Source: Desulfopila sp. IMCC35006 (GTDB lineage Bacteria > Desulfobacterota > Desulfobulbia > Desulfobulbales > Desulfocapsaceae). From it: a DNA stretch of 64,000 nt. The position numbers and the translations under genes were made by a program. The stretch is taken from positions 1 through 64,000 of the forward strand of contig NZ_SWCM01000008.1 in assembly GCF_005116645.1 (NCBI RefSeq), written 5' to 3'. This document shows, one piece after another, positions 37,096-46,908 of the stretch. Below the pieces are notes generated by a model that was not told the DNA's origin, made no database searches, and was given only the letters and a program-made list of their open reading frames with translations. How positions within the stretch are numbered: position 1 is the first letter of the stretch; each line of letters begins with the position of its first letter.

Positions 37096-37968
37096 ATGGA
37101 AAACAGAGCGAGTGCCGACACCCAGAGTGACCACCAGGCCAAGCCGCCGCCTGCCGACAAAAGACATCCGGCCCGGCACTATATCTTCTGGGCACTTGGC
37201 ATTGCGGCTCTGTTTTGCATTGCTTATGGTATTTTTTATGTAAACATTACGCCCGAAAAACCCCTGGATAACTTCTTTGCCATCCTTGAAGAACAGGGGT
37301 ATGAACCGAATATCGGTTTTTCCGGCAACCATGCGCCCGGCAACATCATCCAAATCATGGAAAAGGGGGGCGACGGCGAGAAGCGCCAGCTTAATCCACC
37401 GATAGTTGTTCTCTGGAAAGAACAATGCTTTCCCGGCAAGAGTTACAGGGAATCGCTGTATATGCTGCCGGAGTCCGCCGGGAAAAATAGTGCACAACTC
37501 AATCTCGGGGCGGAAATCCTCGGCACCATGATGCCGGTTTTGCAGCTGGACGGCGCCGTAGCTGCCACTTACAGCATGAAGCTTGAAAACACCAGGGTTT
37601 TAAGTTTTGCCAAGCTCGATTTATCCCAGCAGTTTTCCAGGCAGTGCGTACAAGCCCTGGAGCAGGATCTGGGTCTTGGTAATGAACCTGAATGGTATGC
37701 GGTGATTCTTGAAGCAATTGTTGTCGATGCCATCAGTTTTGAAATCAAATGGCAGGAAAACTCCACCGCAGCTGCGCGAAATAAAGTCAAACAGGCTGCG
37801 GAAAAGACACTTGCCGCCATTGTCCAGCAAGAGCGTGGTGCGGCGCGAACCGCACAGGGGGAGGTGAGCCTTGCCTCGGACAATCAGAAGACGACAGTGA
37901 TCAAGGCTGCAGGCGAGGTGATTGTCGGCTATCGCGCCAGGCAGCTAGAGGCCGTCTTCGGCAAGTAA
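37096..37968 (+). CDS. Membrane-anchored protein of unknown function
   Basis: A 290-residue protein with a charged N-terminus and one hydrophobic segment (YIFWALGIAALFCIAYGIFY near 30-49), giving an N-in anchored topology with most of the chain outside the cytoplasm. The exported part has no family I recognise; a cysteine pair (about 115 and 180) and an Ala/Gln-rich C-terminal helical stretch are visible. It lies 60 bp after the barrel gene and just before the DUF4384-like gene in the same direction, so a shared envelope role is possible but unproven. Confidence 0.7.
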   Translation: MENRASADTQSDHQAKPPPADKRHPARHYIFWALGIAALFCIAYGIFYVNITPEKPLDNFFAILEEQGYEPNIGFSGNHAPGNIIQIMEKGGDGEKRQLNPPIVVLWKEQCFPGKSYRESLYMLPESAGKNSAQLNLGAEILGTMMPVLQLDGAVAATYSMKLENTRVLSFAKLDLSQQFSRQCVQALEQDLGLGNEPEWYAVILEAIVVDAISFEIKWQENSTAAARNKVKQAAEKTLAAIVQQERGAARTAQGEVSLASDNQKTTVIKAAGEVIVGYRARQLEAVFGK

Positions 37969-38030
37969 CTGTCTTGTCGCCGCGCAGCGGCAGGGCGGAA
38001 AGCACTGCCGATAGTAATTGGTGCAACTCC

Positions 38031-38822
38031 ATGAATAATATCTTTAATTTCTGCAAAGTATCCGGCAGGTCGCTTGGCGTGACTGCCGCCTTTGGCCTGG
38101 CAATCTTCGGTTTTTCCGGCATGTATACTGCTGTCTCCGGTGCCGAGGTTGCAATCAAGCCGCCGACAGCCGGCGACGGGCTGCGGGGAGTGTATTATGG
38201 AACCGTACAGCAAGATGGGACGGCCAGGCAGGGTGCGGCAAAAGACCGGGTTGGCAGGCTCGCCATAGAGTTGCTGGAAGGGTCAGGGCCAAAGACGGTG
38301 CGGGTTGATCATCTTTTTCGGACCGGGGATAAATTCAGATTGAAAGTATCCGCCAATCAGGATGGCTGGCTCTATATCCTGCATCGGTCGGCAGGTGAAG
38401 AACTCAATCTGCTCTGGCCCCGCCTGGCTGCAGACAAGAAAGATGAGTACCTGGATATGAACCGCATCAAAGCCAACCAGACATATACCGTACCGTCAAG
38501 TCCCGGTATCTTCATTTTTGATGGAGAGATCGGGACCGAGTATTTTTATGTGGTGATTGCAGCAGACAGGAAAACACCGCAACTCACTGCCCAGGATGCT
38601 GCGAGAAGCGAGGTCATTGCCTCGACGAAAAACAATGGACCAAGCAAGCGGATTATTAATTTCGGGGTACGAAGCGGGACAATGGCAACAGCCGGATCCC
38701 TGCGCGGTGTGCTGTATGACCCGGGGAAAGAGGATGCCGATCCTTTTCTTTACTTTGCCGCACCAACCGATGATGACAGCCAGCCGCCTCTCGTCGAGTT
38801 CCAGCTCAAGCATCAGAAATAA
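38031..38822 (+). CDS. Secreted DUF4384-like protein
   Basis: A 263-residue protein. ATG 38031 is chosen because it starts a plausible signal peptide (ending near AVSGAEVA). The core VDHLFRTGDKFRLKVSANQD and GWLYILHRSAGEELNLLWP, followed by YTVPSSPGIFIFDGEIGTEY, resembles DUF4384, a beta-rich domain often fused to caspase-like or kinase domains in bacterial envelope proteins. Here it is separate but three genes away from a caspase-fold lipoprotein. Function unknown. Confidence 0.72.
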   Translation: MNNIFNFCKVSGRSLGVTAAFGLAIFGFSGMYTAVSGAEVAIKPPTAGDGLRGVYYGTVQQDGTARQGAAKDRVGRLAIELLEGSGPKTVRVDHLFRTGDKFRLKVSANQDGWLYILHRSAGEELNLLWPRLAADKKDEYLDMNRIKANQTYTVPSSPGIFIFDGEIGTEYFYVVIAADRKTPQLTAQDAARSEVIASTKNNGPSKRIINFGVRSGTMATAGSLRGVLYDPGKEDADPFLYFAAPTDDDSQPPLVEFQLKHQK

Positions 38823-38829
38823 GTTCTGT

Positions 38830-39783
38830 TTATGTTTGTTGAGTTTCGACAGGATCGATCCTCTTCCGTTCTTCCATTGCCCTGATTATATGCAGAATAG
38901 TCTGGTTGACAGGAGTGGGGACACCATGCTCGTTTCCCATGGACACGACCTTGCCGGCGAATATCTCCACCTCGGTCTTTCTGCCTGCCTCGATATCCTG
39001 CAGCATTGAGGTTTTTCCTTCGGGTGCCAGGGTTGCGAGAACCAAGGACCATTCATCCAGATCTTTTTCAGCCAGGTTGACGGATACCTTGCCCGCAAGC
39101 ACGATGACTTCCTGCATTAACAATAACATCAAAGCTCGAGCATCTTCCGAGCCGTGGAAAAAACCATATGGGGCACGCAATACCGCCGACGCCTGGTTGA
39201 TGCCAACATTAATCATAAATTTCCACCACATGACACGCATCATGTCGGCAGGCACTTCGTGGGGGATTGCCGCGCGGCGCAAGGCATCCTGGAGGCGGGA
39301 CACTCGGGAAGCATCTGTTGCCTGTGGCCCTGCCCCGAAGATGATCTTGCCGGGTCGAGCATATGAAAAATGATCCCCCTCCCGTACGGCGTCAATGCCC
39401 ACGGCAATGGCATAGACCATTTTGTCCATCCCGCAGGCAGCACCAATGATTTGTTCACTTTCCAGTCCGTTCATCACGGAGAGAATAGTTGTTTTCGGGC
39501 CGACTGCGGCCTGCAGGGTCGGCAGAGCCTCCAGCAGATGGTGGTGTTTAAGAGCGACAAGAACTAAGTCGACTGGTTCTTTGATATCCTGGGGCTGCAC
39601 AACCGCAATGGCGTAGGCTTTCCCGTTGACCTGCAATGGTTTTTTTAGCAGCCGCTGGTATCTGTCGCCGCTGGCCAGGAAAAACAGCGAAAAATTTCCG
39701 GCATCGGCAAACATGGAGGCGTATGCTGCACCCATAGCTCCGGCGCCGACAATGGCGATGGTTTTGATTTTATTTGTCTGCAT
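38830..39783 (-). CDS. panE: Ketopantoate reductase-family protein (2-dehydropantoate 2-reductase)
   Basis: A 317-residue NADPH-dependent reductase-family protein. It has AIVGAGAMGAAYASMFADAG near 10 (Rossmann loop), LVLVALKHHHLLEAL near 73, SVMNGLESEQII near 102 (family N-G motif), a WWKFMINVGINQASAVL lysine-asparagine segment near 187 and TSMLQDIEAGRKTEVE near 260, as in PanE. The family reduces ketopantoate to pantoate for CoA synthesis, though paralogues act on other 2-keto acids. It is convergent with the DUF4384-like gene, 7 bp away, and divergent from pyruvate kinase. Confidence 0.87.
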   Translation of the reverse strand: MQTNKIKTIAIVGAGAMGAAYASMFADAGNFSLFFLASGDRYQRLLKKPLQVNGKAYAIAVVQPQDIKEPVDLVLVALKHHHLLEALPTLQAAVGPKTTILSVMNGLESEQIIGAACGMDKMVYAIAVGIDAVREGDHFSYARPGKIIFGAGPQATDASRVSRLQDALRRAAIPHEVPADMMRVMWWKFMINVGINQASAVLRAPYGFFHGSEDARALMLLLMQEVIVLAGKVSVNLAEKDLDEWSLVLATLAPEGKTSMLQDIEAGRKTEVEIFAGKVVSMGNEHGVPTPVNQTILHIIRAMEERKRIDPVETQQT

Positions 39784-40023
39784 ATTTTAGTACCCTACTC
39801 CTGGTATGATTAAACTCTGTTAAAAAACAAGAAACCTGAAAATACTTTACTTCCGGCAGGAAGTCAAAATGGGATCAACGGAGGATCTCTTCCCGTTGCA
39901 CAGAAATCATTTGTTATCATAACAACATCTTGGTACTGTTTGGTACTCTTTGAATGCGAGTGGCTTTCACATCGTTTCATTGTCGAATCATGTCTTGATC
40001 CATCTTCTTCCCTCTGGAATACT

Positions 40024-41424
40024 GTGCGAAAAACTAAAATAGTATGCACCATAGGACCGAAAACCTCGTCCTTTGAAGCCCTGCAGCAGCTTGTGGCACA
40101 TGGAATGAATATTGCGCGTCTCAATATGTCCCATGGAACACATGCATGGCATCGAGAGGTGATCAAAAACATTAAAACCATTAATAAAAAAACGGGTTCG
40201 CCTGTTGCTCTTCTGCTTGACACCAAAGGTCCGGAAATACGCACAGGTGATGTGCAGAGAGATATCGTATTGCATAAAGGTGATATGTTCACCCTGACGA
40301 TCAGACGCCAGGCAGAACTCGAACCATATTGTGTTGAAGTAAACTACGATGGCTTTGTAACGGATGTGACTCCGGGGGATATAATTTTAATCGATGGTGG
40401 AATGCTTGCCCTCAAAGTCACAGCTGTTACCCAGACAGATATTACCTGCAGATGTATTGATGGTGGCGTTCTTGGCTCCCGGCGTCATGTAAATATACGG
40501 GGGAAAAGTGCGGATTTGCCATCAATCACCGAAAAAGACTGGCAGGATATTGCTTTTGGTGTCGACAATTGTGTCGATTTTATAGCGCTTTCGTTTGTTA
40601 AAAGAGCGCAGGCAATAGAAGAGGTACAGCGGTATATTGCTGAAAGGAGAGCGCCGATTGATATTATTGCCAAGATAGAAAGTGCGGAGGCAATTCCTCA
40701 CATTGATGAGATTTTATCCGCCGCGGATGGCATCATGATAGCCAGGGGAGATCTCGGCGCCGAGTTGCCCTATGAAGAGGTGCCGCTCCTTCAGGAACAG
40801 ATCGTCAGGAAGTGCCGCATTGTCGGAAAACCGGTAATAGTTGCGACCCATATGCTTGAATCCATGATCGTCAATCCAACACCGACGAGAGCCGAAGTAA
40901 CCGACATTACCCAGGCTGTATTGCAGGGCACCGATGCCGTAATGCTTTCCGGAGAAACGGCAACGGGAAAATACCCATTGAAAAGCCTGCAGGTGATGGA
41001 TGCAGTTGCCCGTAGAATAGAAAAGCATATGGAACAGGACACCGAGGTGCGCGTGGAGGCATCCGATAATGCCAAACATGAAATTGCCAGAAGCGCATCG
41101 ATTCTCAATAATAATCTGAAAGCTGTTGCCTCCCTGGTTTTTACCAGGCGGGGGTTAATGGCCGTCCTCCTTTCGCAGTGTCGGCCGAACGGACCAATTT
41201 ACGCGTTTACCAATACAACCCATGTGCGACGAAGGCTTGGTATTCATTGGGGGGTGCATCCATTTATTCTCAAATTTTCTAAAGACCCGGAAGTCTCGAT
41301 TGGTCGTGCCGTGACCCATTTACAACAAAAGCAACTCCTTCAAGAAGGTGACCGTATCATCGTCCTGTCAGATATTCTTGCCGATGGCAAATTTATTGAA
41401 ACAGTGCAGGTTCGTACAGTCTGA
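40024..41424 (+). CDS. pyk: Pyruvate kinase
   Basis: Makes pyruvate and ATP from PEP and ADP. The canonical start is probably GTG 40024, giving (M)RKTKIVCTIGPKTSS and 466 residues; an in-frame ATG at 39940 would add 28 residues unlike the family. Motifs are MNIARLNMSHGTHAWH (usual LNFSHG), LLLDTKGPEIRTG, the catalytic lysine region IIAKIESAEAI near 208, MIARGDLGAELPYEEVP near 238 and MLSGETATGKYPL near 300. The commoner TQMLESM reads THMLESM here. Single-gene unit. Confidence 0.93.
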   Translation: MRKTKIVCTIGPKTSSFEALQQLVAHGMNIARLNMSHGTHAWHREVIKNIKTINKKTGSPVALLLDTKGPEIRTGDVQRDIVLHKGDMFTLTIRRQAELEPYCVEVNYDGFVTDVTPGDIILIDGGMLALKVTAVTQTDITCRCIDGGVLGSRRHVNIRGKSADLPSITEKDWQDIAFGVDNCVDFIALSFVKRAQAIEEVQRYIAERRAPIDIIAKIESAEAIPHIDEILSAADGIMIARGDLGAELPYEEVPLLQEQIVRKCRIVGKPVIVATHMLESMIVNPTPTRAEVTDITQAVLQGTDAVMLSGETATGKYPLKSLQVMDAVARRIEKHMEQDTEVRVEASDNAKHEIARSASILNNNLKAVASLVFTRRGLMAVLLSQCRPNGPIYAFTNTTHVRRRLGIHWGVHPFILKFSKDPEVSIGRAVTHLQQKQLLQEGDRIIVLSDILADGKFIETVQVRTV

Positions 41425-41605
41425 TGTTTGAGAATATCAATGAGGTATACTGTCACAATGGGTCGCAGGAAATCCAGCGGCGGTATCACCATGAAGTCCC
41501 GTGAATGTTGACCCTGGTCAATGAAGAGAATATGATAGCTTCCTGAGCTCTCCCTGACGGTATGTTTTCACGAGCGTATCAACATTAACCCGATAGAGAA
41601 TTTCT

Positions 41606-44098
41606 ATGATTTCTGGAGTTAATCTTTTTTTTTCTCTATTCAACAATTTGGCGATTTTTATCGCCCTGGTGACTATTTACGGTTACCTGCTTGTTAAATT
41701 TGACAAATCAGATTGGTATCGCCGTCAGGTTGTGATTGGCTTCTCCTTCGGCATCTTCGCCATAGGCTGTATGTACGCCAGAATTCCAGTTTTTGAAGGT
41801 GTGCTCGTCGACCAGAGAAACGCCATCATTGTACTGAGCGGTGTTTTCGGCGGACCTCTGGCGGCTTTTCTCAGTGCTGTTTTAGCAGGATCCTTCCGAA
41901 TCTATCTCGGTGGCGGTGGTGCCCTGGCGGGCGTTGTTGGCGTGAGTCTTGCGGCGATTGCCGGTATTGTTCTCAATAAGTTCCCCGGACGATTTACCTC
42001 CATACCAAAAGCTGCAGTCAGTGCCCTGTTTGCCACCCTCATCATTCTTCCCGGCTTTCTTTTTGTAGGTAATCTTCAGACCGGGTGGACTTTGTTAAAA
42101 GCGATGACGCTGCCTTACGGTCTGGCAATTTTCAGCGGAATCTTTCTTGTTGGTCTTTTGCTGAATCGAGAGGACGAAAGGCATCATGCCGAGTTGTCAT
42201 TTCAAGAGAGTGAAAAAAAATATCGTGAATTAATTGAAGGCACGCAAGATCTCATCACTCATGCAGATAGCATGGGTAATTTTACGTTTGTGAATCATGT
42301 TGCTGAAAAAATCTTAGGCTTTGCGCCTCAAGAATGTATCGGTCGTTCTGCCTTCCAATTTGTTCACCCGGACGACAAGGAAAAGACCATTGAGTGGTTC
42401 AACAAATGCCTGGCACAAAAAACAAACCAGGCAAAGATAGAAAACAGGCAGGTCAATGCACAAACCGGTGCATCGCATACCGTTCTCTGGTCATCTTCTT
42501 TCCATTACGATAATTCAGGAAATTTAGCCGGAATTGGAGGGATTGGCCGTGATATTTCCGAGATTCGTGCCGTCGAACAGAATTACAAAGCACTCTTTGA
42601 GCAAATGCCGGATGGGTACGCTATTTATGAGATCCTGCGTAATGACCATGGTTGGCCGGTAGATTACCGCTTTCTCAGCATTAATCCTGCGTATGAAAAA
42701 ATAACCGGGCTGACGGCCGGCGACCTGATCGGCAAGACCTTGCGGGAAGTTTTCTTCAGTAACGCTGACTATTGGATCGAAAGATATAGTGAAATAACTC
42801 TCACAGCCCAGCCTGTAACGTTCGAATCTTTTCTTGCAGATGTGGATAAGTACGTTGAAGTCACTGCATACACCATTTTTGACAACCAGTTTGCCTGTAT
42901 TTTTGAAGAGATTACCCTTCGCAAAAAAGCAGAAGAGGAAAAAAGAGTTTCTGACGCACAACTGCGCCATGCTCTGAAAATGGAAGCCATTGGCACTTTA
43001 TCCGGCGGGATAGCCCATGACTTCAATAATATCCTGACCGTTATTCTTGGCTATGCTGAGCTGGTAAAAATTGATATTTCGGACAGTGAACGGGTGACAA
43101 AGGATATCAATGAAGTTTTGAAGGCCGGCAATCGTGCCAAGGACCTGGTCACGCAGATATTGGCTTTCTGCAGCAAAAAGGAACAAAGCCGCCTGCCGGT
43201 AAAATTAGACGCATTGATTAAAGAAACAGCAGATTTTCTCCGGGCCACGCTTCCTGCCACAATTGAGATTACTTTGAACATCGAGCCCAACTGTGGCTAT
43301 ATCCTGGCTGATCCAACGCAAATCCATCAGATCCTCATGAACCTGTGCACCAACGCCGCGCACGCTATGGAGGAGAAGGGGGGCGTTTTGCGTATTGATG
43401 CAAGCGTCATGGAGCTGACGGCTGATGACCCGCAATTTGGCTCAAGCCACAAGCCGGGTACTTACATATTGCTCTCCATAAAAGATACCGGCGTTGGCAT
43501 TATACCAGAACACCTTGATCGAATTTTCGATCCATATTTTACCACCAAAGAAATCGGTAAAGGATCAGGCTTGGGGTTGGCATTGGTTCACGGTATCGTT
43601 CAGAGCCATGATGGGCATATTCTTGTTGAGAGCAAGCCTGGCAAGGGGACAACTTTTAAGCTGCTTTTTCCAAAATATGAAGCCCTCATGGTTGCCCAGA
43701 CTGCGGATGCAACAGTGCTTCCTGCTGGTACAGAAAATATACTTATTGTTGATGATGATATCAGTGTTGCCAGTCTCACCCAAAAACGACTGGAAAATCT
43801 AGGGTATACCGTGACTGCGAAGATAAACAGTCCGGAAACTCTGGAATTATTTCGCTCTGATCCACAAGCCTATGACCTTGTCATTACTGACCAGACTATG
43901 CCCGACATGACCGGCGCACAGCTGGCGGAGGAATTAATAGCGATCCGACCCGATTTGCCGATTGTGATGTGTACCGGATACAGTTCAAAAATCGATGCAG
44001 ATAAAGCAGATATTATCGGTATCAAGGCATTTCTCATGAAACCTATTGACAATCAGAAACTTGCCAGTACCGTACGGAAGCTTTTGGACGCCTCCTGA
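41606..44098 (+). CDS. Hybrid histidine kinase with LytS-like membrane sensor (5TM-PAS-PAS-HisKA-REC)
   Basis: An 830-residue kinase. Residues 1-190 form about six hydrophobic segments with DQRNAIIVLSGVFGGPLAAF and AGSFRIYLGGGGALAGVVG, the 5TMR-LYT signature. Two PAS domains follow (about 203-325 and 330-445), then HisKA with the phospho-histidine in GTLSGGIAHDFNNIL near 468, HATPase (LMNLCTNAAHAME, DTGVGI, TTKEIGKGSGLGLALV) and a C-terminal receiver (about 710-830; ILIVDDDIS, aspartate in DLVITDQTMPDM). No regulator gene is adjacent. The fused receiver may act in phosphorelay or feedback. Confidence 0.93.
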   Translation: MISGVNLFFSLFNNLAIFIALVTIYGYLLVKFDKSDWYRRQVVIGFSFGIFAIGCMYARIPVFEGVLVDQRNAIIVLSGVFGGPLAAFLSAVLAGSFRIYLGGGGALAGVVGVSLAAIAGIVLNKFPGRFTSIPKAAVSALFATLIILPGFLFVGNLQTGWTLLKAMTLPYGLAIFSGIFLVGLLLNREDERHHAELSFQESEKKYRELIEGTQDLITHADSMGNFTFVNHVAEKILGFAPQECIGRSAFQFVHPDDKEKTIEWFNKCLAQKTNQAKIENRQVNAQTGASHTVLWSSSFHYDNSGNLAGIGGIGRDISEIRAVEQNYKALFEQMPDGYAIYEILRNDHGWPVDYRFLSINPAYEKITGLTAGDLIGKTLREVFFSNADYWIERYSEITLTAQPVTFESFLADVDKYVEVTAYTIFDNQFACIFEEITLRKKAEEEKRVSDAQLRHALKMEAIGTLSGGIAHDFNNILTVILGYAELVKIDISDSERVTKDINEVLKAGNRAKDLVTQILAFCSKKEQSRLPVKLDALIKETADFLRATLPATIEITLNIEPNCGYILADPTQIHQILMNLCTNAAHAMEEKGGVLRIDASVMELTADDPQFGSSHKPGTYILLSIKDTGVGIIPEHLDRIFDPYFTTKEIGKGSGLGLALVHGIVQSHDGHILVESKPGKGTTFKLLFPKYEALMVAQTADATVLPAGTENILIVDDDISVASLTQKRLENLGYTVTAKINSPETLELFRSDPQAYDLVITDQTMPDMTGAQLAEELIAIRPDLPIVMCTGYSSKIDADKADIIGIKAFLMKPIDNQKLASTVRKLLDAS

Positions 44099-44184
44099 CA
44101 TTCGGATTTGCTGTCAAATTTCTGATTGTCGATCTCTCTCCAATTTACCGAATAATCAGTGTAATTTTGTGGTTGAGGTTGCTG

Positions 44185-46194
44185 CTATTTTTGTTGAACA
44201 TCCTGCGGTTGTCCTTCAGTTTGATTCTGTGGCCTCTGACGTTTCTGTCCTTGTTGTGCCCCCTGAGCCTGGTTCGGGACTTGTTCCTGCGGTCTTGAAC
44301 GCCTTCTTTCCTGCGGTACTATCTGCGGTTGATTTCCCGCACGTTGCTGCGGAGTAAAGCGCGGCGCTGCCTGGGGTGCCCGCTGAACCTGGTCTGTGTT
44401 GAGCTCCTGCGGTCTTGAACGCCTTCTTTCCTGCGGTACTATCTGCGGTTGATTTCCCACACGTTGCTGCGGAGTAAAGCGCGGCGCTGCCTGGGGTGCC
44501 CGCTGAACCTGGTCTGTGTTGAGCTCCTGTGGTCTTGAACGCCTTCTTTCCTGCGGTGCTATCTGCGGTTGGTTTCCCGCGCGTTGCTGCGGAGTAAAGC
44601 GCGGCGCTGCCTGGGGTGTCCGCTGAACCTGGTCTGTATTGAGCTCCTGTGGTCTTGAACGCCTTCTTTCCTGCGGTACTATCTGCGGCTGGGTGCCCGC
44701 ACGTTGCTGTGAATTGAAAGCAGGTCTGCCTTGCGACACAGGTGGTGATTGGTTGTCAGTTTGCATCTGTGGTTTTTGATCCTGTCTTCTGGACGGTTGC
44801 GTCTGAGACTGGTCTTTCATCTGTTCCTGTATCCTGACGCGCCGGTTCTCTTCTCCTCTCGATTTGTCCTGTGGTGTTATACTCTTTTCTTTCCTGTTCG
44901 CTATGGGATTGACTGGCAAAGCTGATGGCGCAGTCCTTTGAGGCCTTTGGTTGTCTGCGGGTTGCAGGGCCCTTTTGTCCCTATCCGGTGCCGTCTCGAA
45001 CTTCCTGCGTTCGAGACGAGAATTGTTATATGTTTGACTTTGCGATTGCAGATCTCTTCCTCGATGAGGTTGCAGGCGGGGCAATTGTTGTGATTGGGCC
45101 CTGTTTTTCACCTCAGTGCTTAAAAGTCTGCCAATACTCTGACTGGCCTGATTATGCGGCTGATTAAAATTGCGGTTCCCCGCCGGCTCGAATCTATGCG
45201 GAGGCCTGGCGTCTCTATGGTCACGACGGTACTGAAATTGCTGACGATAGTTGTTTTCCCATTGTCGGTCATGTCGGAGTTGGCGGGAGCGGTAGGTTCG
45301 GTAAAAAGGATCATGTCCGTATCTGGTGGCATGCTCCGAATACCAGGGGCGGAACCCTCGCTTTTCATATCGGGGGTCATAGTAGTCGCCAAAATAATAG
45401 TGGCGTGAATTCCGGATAAACAGAGACAGAACAACAGCATTGGTATCCAGAACAATGCTGGGAGTGAAGAAGTGACCGTGATTTCTGTAAATTGGTCGAT
45501 GAAAGTAGAGCGGCGCAAACATCAAGCCACGACGGTCGAGCTGATAGTCCCAATAGCCCATCGCCAGGATGTAGCCTCGGGGGGTCCACACATAATGCGT
45601 GGGGATCCAGACCATGTCAGGTCTCTGCGGGTGCCAGTATCCTGCCTGCCAACCATATCCATTTTGCGCCCAGATCCAATTGCCTTCTATCCATACAAAA
45701 TCTGGCGACGGTGCGGGTGAACTGGGACTCACCTCCAGGGGCTGTGGAGGAGGTGGAAGGTACTCTGTTGCGGCTTGATTAATATCAGTCCAGTAACCTG
45801 AGATATATTGGTTACCGCCTTCAACCTCCACCCAGTATCCCGGAACCCACTGGCGGCCAGGAGGCACATCCCGCCAGACACCACTCACCCAGATAAAATC
45901 TTCCTGGTCATCGTCCCAACTCCAATATCCCGGAATCCACTCGACCTGATTTCCCTCGGGGCGATATTCTGGGGGGATTTCGTTTATCGGTTCAGGAACA
46001 GGGCGAGAGACAACCGGTCCATTCTGTGTCTCATCGACACTGACATCGGCAAAAGCCTCGTGAACCGGCCCACGTGTCAGCACTTCCATGTCCGCATCGT
46101 TGGCTGCAGACGCATTACTGTAGAAGGAGAAAAGAGTGAAACCAAATGATAATACGATAAATACTACACGCCGAAAAAGCAGATAGTTCAACAT
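44185..46194 (-). CDS. Secreted WxxGxW-repeat protein with 40-residue tandem repeat tail
   Basis: A 669-residue envelope protein. ATG 46194 is chosen because AAGGAG precedes it and it starts a signal peptide (LLFRRVVFIVLSFGFTLFSF, cut near SASA). Residues about 75-230 carry repeated Trp/Tyr motifs (VEWIPGYWSW, FIWVSGVW, QWVPGYW, QYISGYW, WQAGYWHP) of the WxxGxW family found in gamma/deltaproteobacterial secreted proteins. A basic, Arg/Gln-rich tail ends in four near-identical 40-residue repeats (RRRSRPQELNTDQVQRAPQA type), 120 bp each, at about 44275-44715. No enzyme motif is visible; it could bind surface polymer or nucleic acid, or be structural. Confidence 0.82.
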   Translation of the reverse strand: MLNYLLFRRVVFIVLSFGFTLFSFYSNASAANDADMEVLTRGPVHEAFADVSVDETQNGPVVSRPVPEPINEIPPEYRPEGNQVEWIPGYWSWDDDQEDFIWVSGVWRDVPPGRQWVPGYWVEVEGGNQYISGYWTDINQAATEYLPPPPQPLEVSPSSPAPSPDFVWIEGNWIWAQNGYGWQAGYWHPQRPDMVWIPTHYVWTPRGYILAMGYWDYQLDRRGLMFAPLYFHRPIYRNHGHFFTPSIVLDTNAVVLSLFIRNSRHYYFGDYYDPRYEKRGFRPWYSEHATRYGHDPFYRTYRSRQLRHDRQWENNYRQQFQYRRDHRDARPPHRFEPAGNRNFNQPHNQASQSIGRLLSTEVKNRAQSQQLPRLQPHRGRDLQSQSQTYNNSRLERRKFETAPDRDKRALQPADNQRPQRTAPSALPVNPIANRKEKSITPQDKSRGEENRRVRIQEQMKDQSQTQPSRRQDQKPQMQTDNQSPPVSQGRPAFNSQQRAGTQPQIVPQERRRSRPQELNTDQVQRTPQAAPRFTPQQRAGNQPQIAPQERRRSRPQELNTDQVQRAPQAAPRFTPQQRVGNQPQIVPQERRRSRPQELNTDQVQRAPQAAPRFTPQQRAGNQPQIVPQERRRSRPQEQVPNQAQGAQQGQKRQRPQNQTEGQPQDVQQK
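44275..44715. repeat. 120-bp in-frame tandem repeat
   Basis: Three full and one partial copies of a 120-bp unit (containing TGGTCTTGAACGCCTTCTTT on the plus strand) lie within the WxxGxW gene. Copies differ at few positions, which indicates recent expansion; copy number may vary between strains. Confidence 0.85.
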
Positions 46195-46312
46195 GGTGAC
46201 TCCTTGTTTATCATCAAAAGTACGATGAGTAGCGCGTGGTTTTGTATGTCCTTTGAGGGAGCTCGGTTCAGAACCTCTTTGAGGGGCGTAAGTTCTTTGT
46301 GAATGTCTCACT

Positions 46313-46500
46313 AATGCCGCCTAAGAGCGTTGCGGGAATTTTTTCAATACTCGCTTGACGGGTTCTCTGTTTAGTACCCCCTCAAGGGGTGTAAGTTCCT
46401 CGATGGATATCGTACTAATCCCGCCTAAGAGCGTTGCGGGATAAGTTCATTCACGAAATAGGTTACTTGTAAAAAACACAAGTAACCTATTTCTAATTCA
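46313..46500. repeat. Composite modular repeat with 15-bp perfect hairpin
   Basis: Reading rightward: GTAAGTTCTTTGTGAATG, an ACTAATGCCGCC...GCGGGA hairpin, one 27-bp unit, CCCCTCAAGGGG, GTAAGTTCC, a second ACTAATCCCGCC...GCGGGA hairpin, then ATAAGTTCATTCACGAAATA. It ends in a perfect 15-bp stem, AAATAGGTTACTTGT (46456-46470) with its complement at 46478-46492, loop AAAAAAC. The hairpin sits 9 bp after the stop of the minus-strand 46501 gene and could also terminate it. Confidence 0.8.
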
Positions 46501-46908
46501 CTAATAACACGGAACCTGGACTCGTTGGCTCACCGGATATGGAAACGACACCCAAACCCGGCGACCGTCATATTGGCTTATCTGCCACTGTCCATCAACA
46601 ACGCGGTCTTCGACACAGATCCTCGGTTGCTGGACAACGACTTCCGGTGGATATGGGGCACTGTAAACAACAGTTGGCGGAGGAGGCGGTGGCGGCGCCG
46701 CTGAATACATCAATGCCGATCCAAGAAGAAGACCTCCTACTACCCCGACAGCAATGCCAAGACCATCGTTGCGATGACCGCCGCCACGATGGTAATCTGA
46801 CCTATTGTGATGCCCGCCATGGTTTCCGTAGTCGTTTCCTCGAGCAAACGCGAGCGATGTTGTTGCGACACAAAATATTATGGCTAATGCGGCGATCTTC
46901 TTTTTCAT
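46501..46908 (-). CDS. Small secreted Gly/His-rich protein of unknown function
   Basis: A 135-residue protein with a clear signal peptide (MKKKIAALAIIFCVATTSLA, cut after AFA). After it come a His/Gly-rich segment (NHGGHHNRSDYHRGGGHRND), a glycine-rich hydrophobic stretch (GIAVGVVGGLLLGSALMY), a seven-proline run and a C-terminal domain with two spaced cysteines ending QVPCY. AAGGAG precedes the ATG. The histidines suggest metal binding, but nothing more can be said. It lies upstream of the WxxGxW gene on the same strand, with a repeat block between. Confidence 0.75.
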   Translation of the reverse strand: MKKKIAALAIIFCVATTSLAFARGNDYGNHGGHHNRSDYHRGGGHRNDGLGIAVGVVGGLLLGSALMYSAAPPPPPPPTVVYSAPYPPEVVVQQPRICVEDRVVDGQWQISQYDGRRVWVSFPYPVSQRVQVPCY

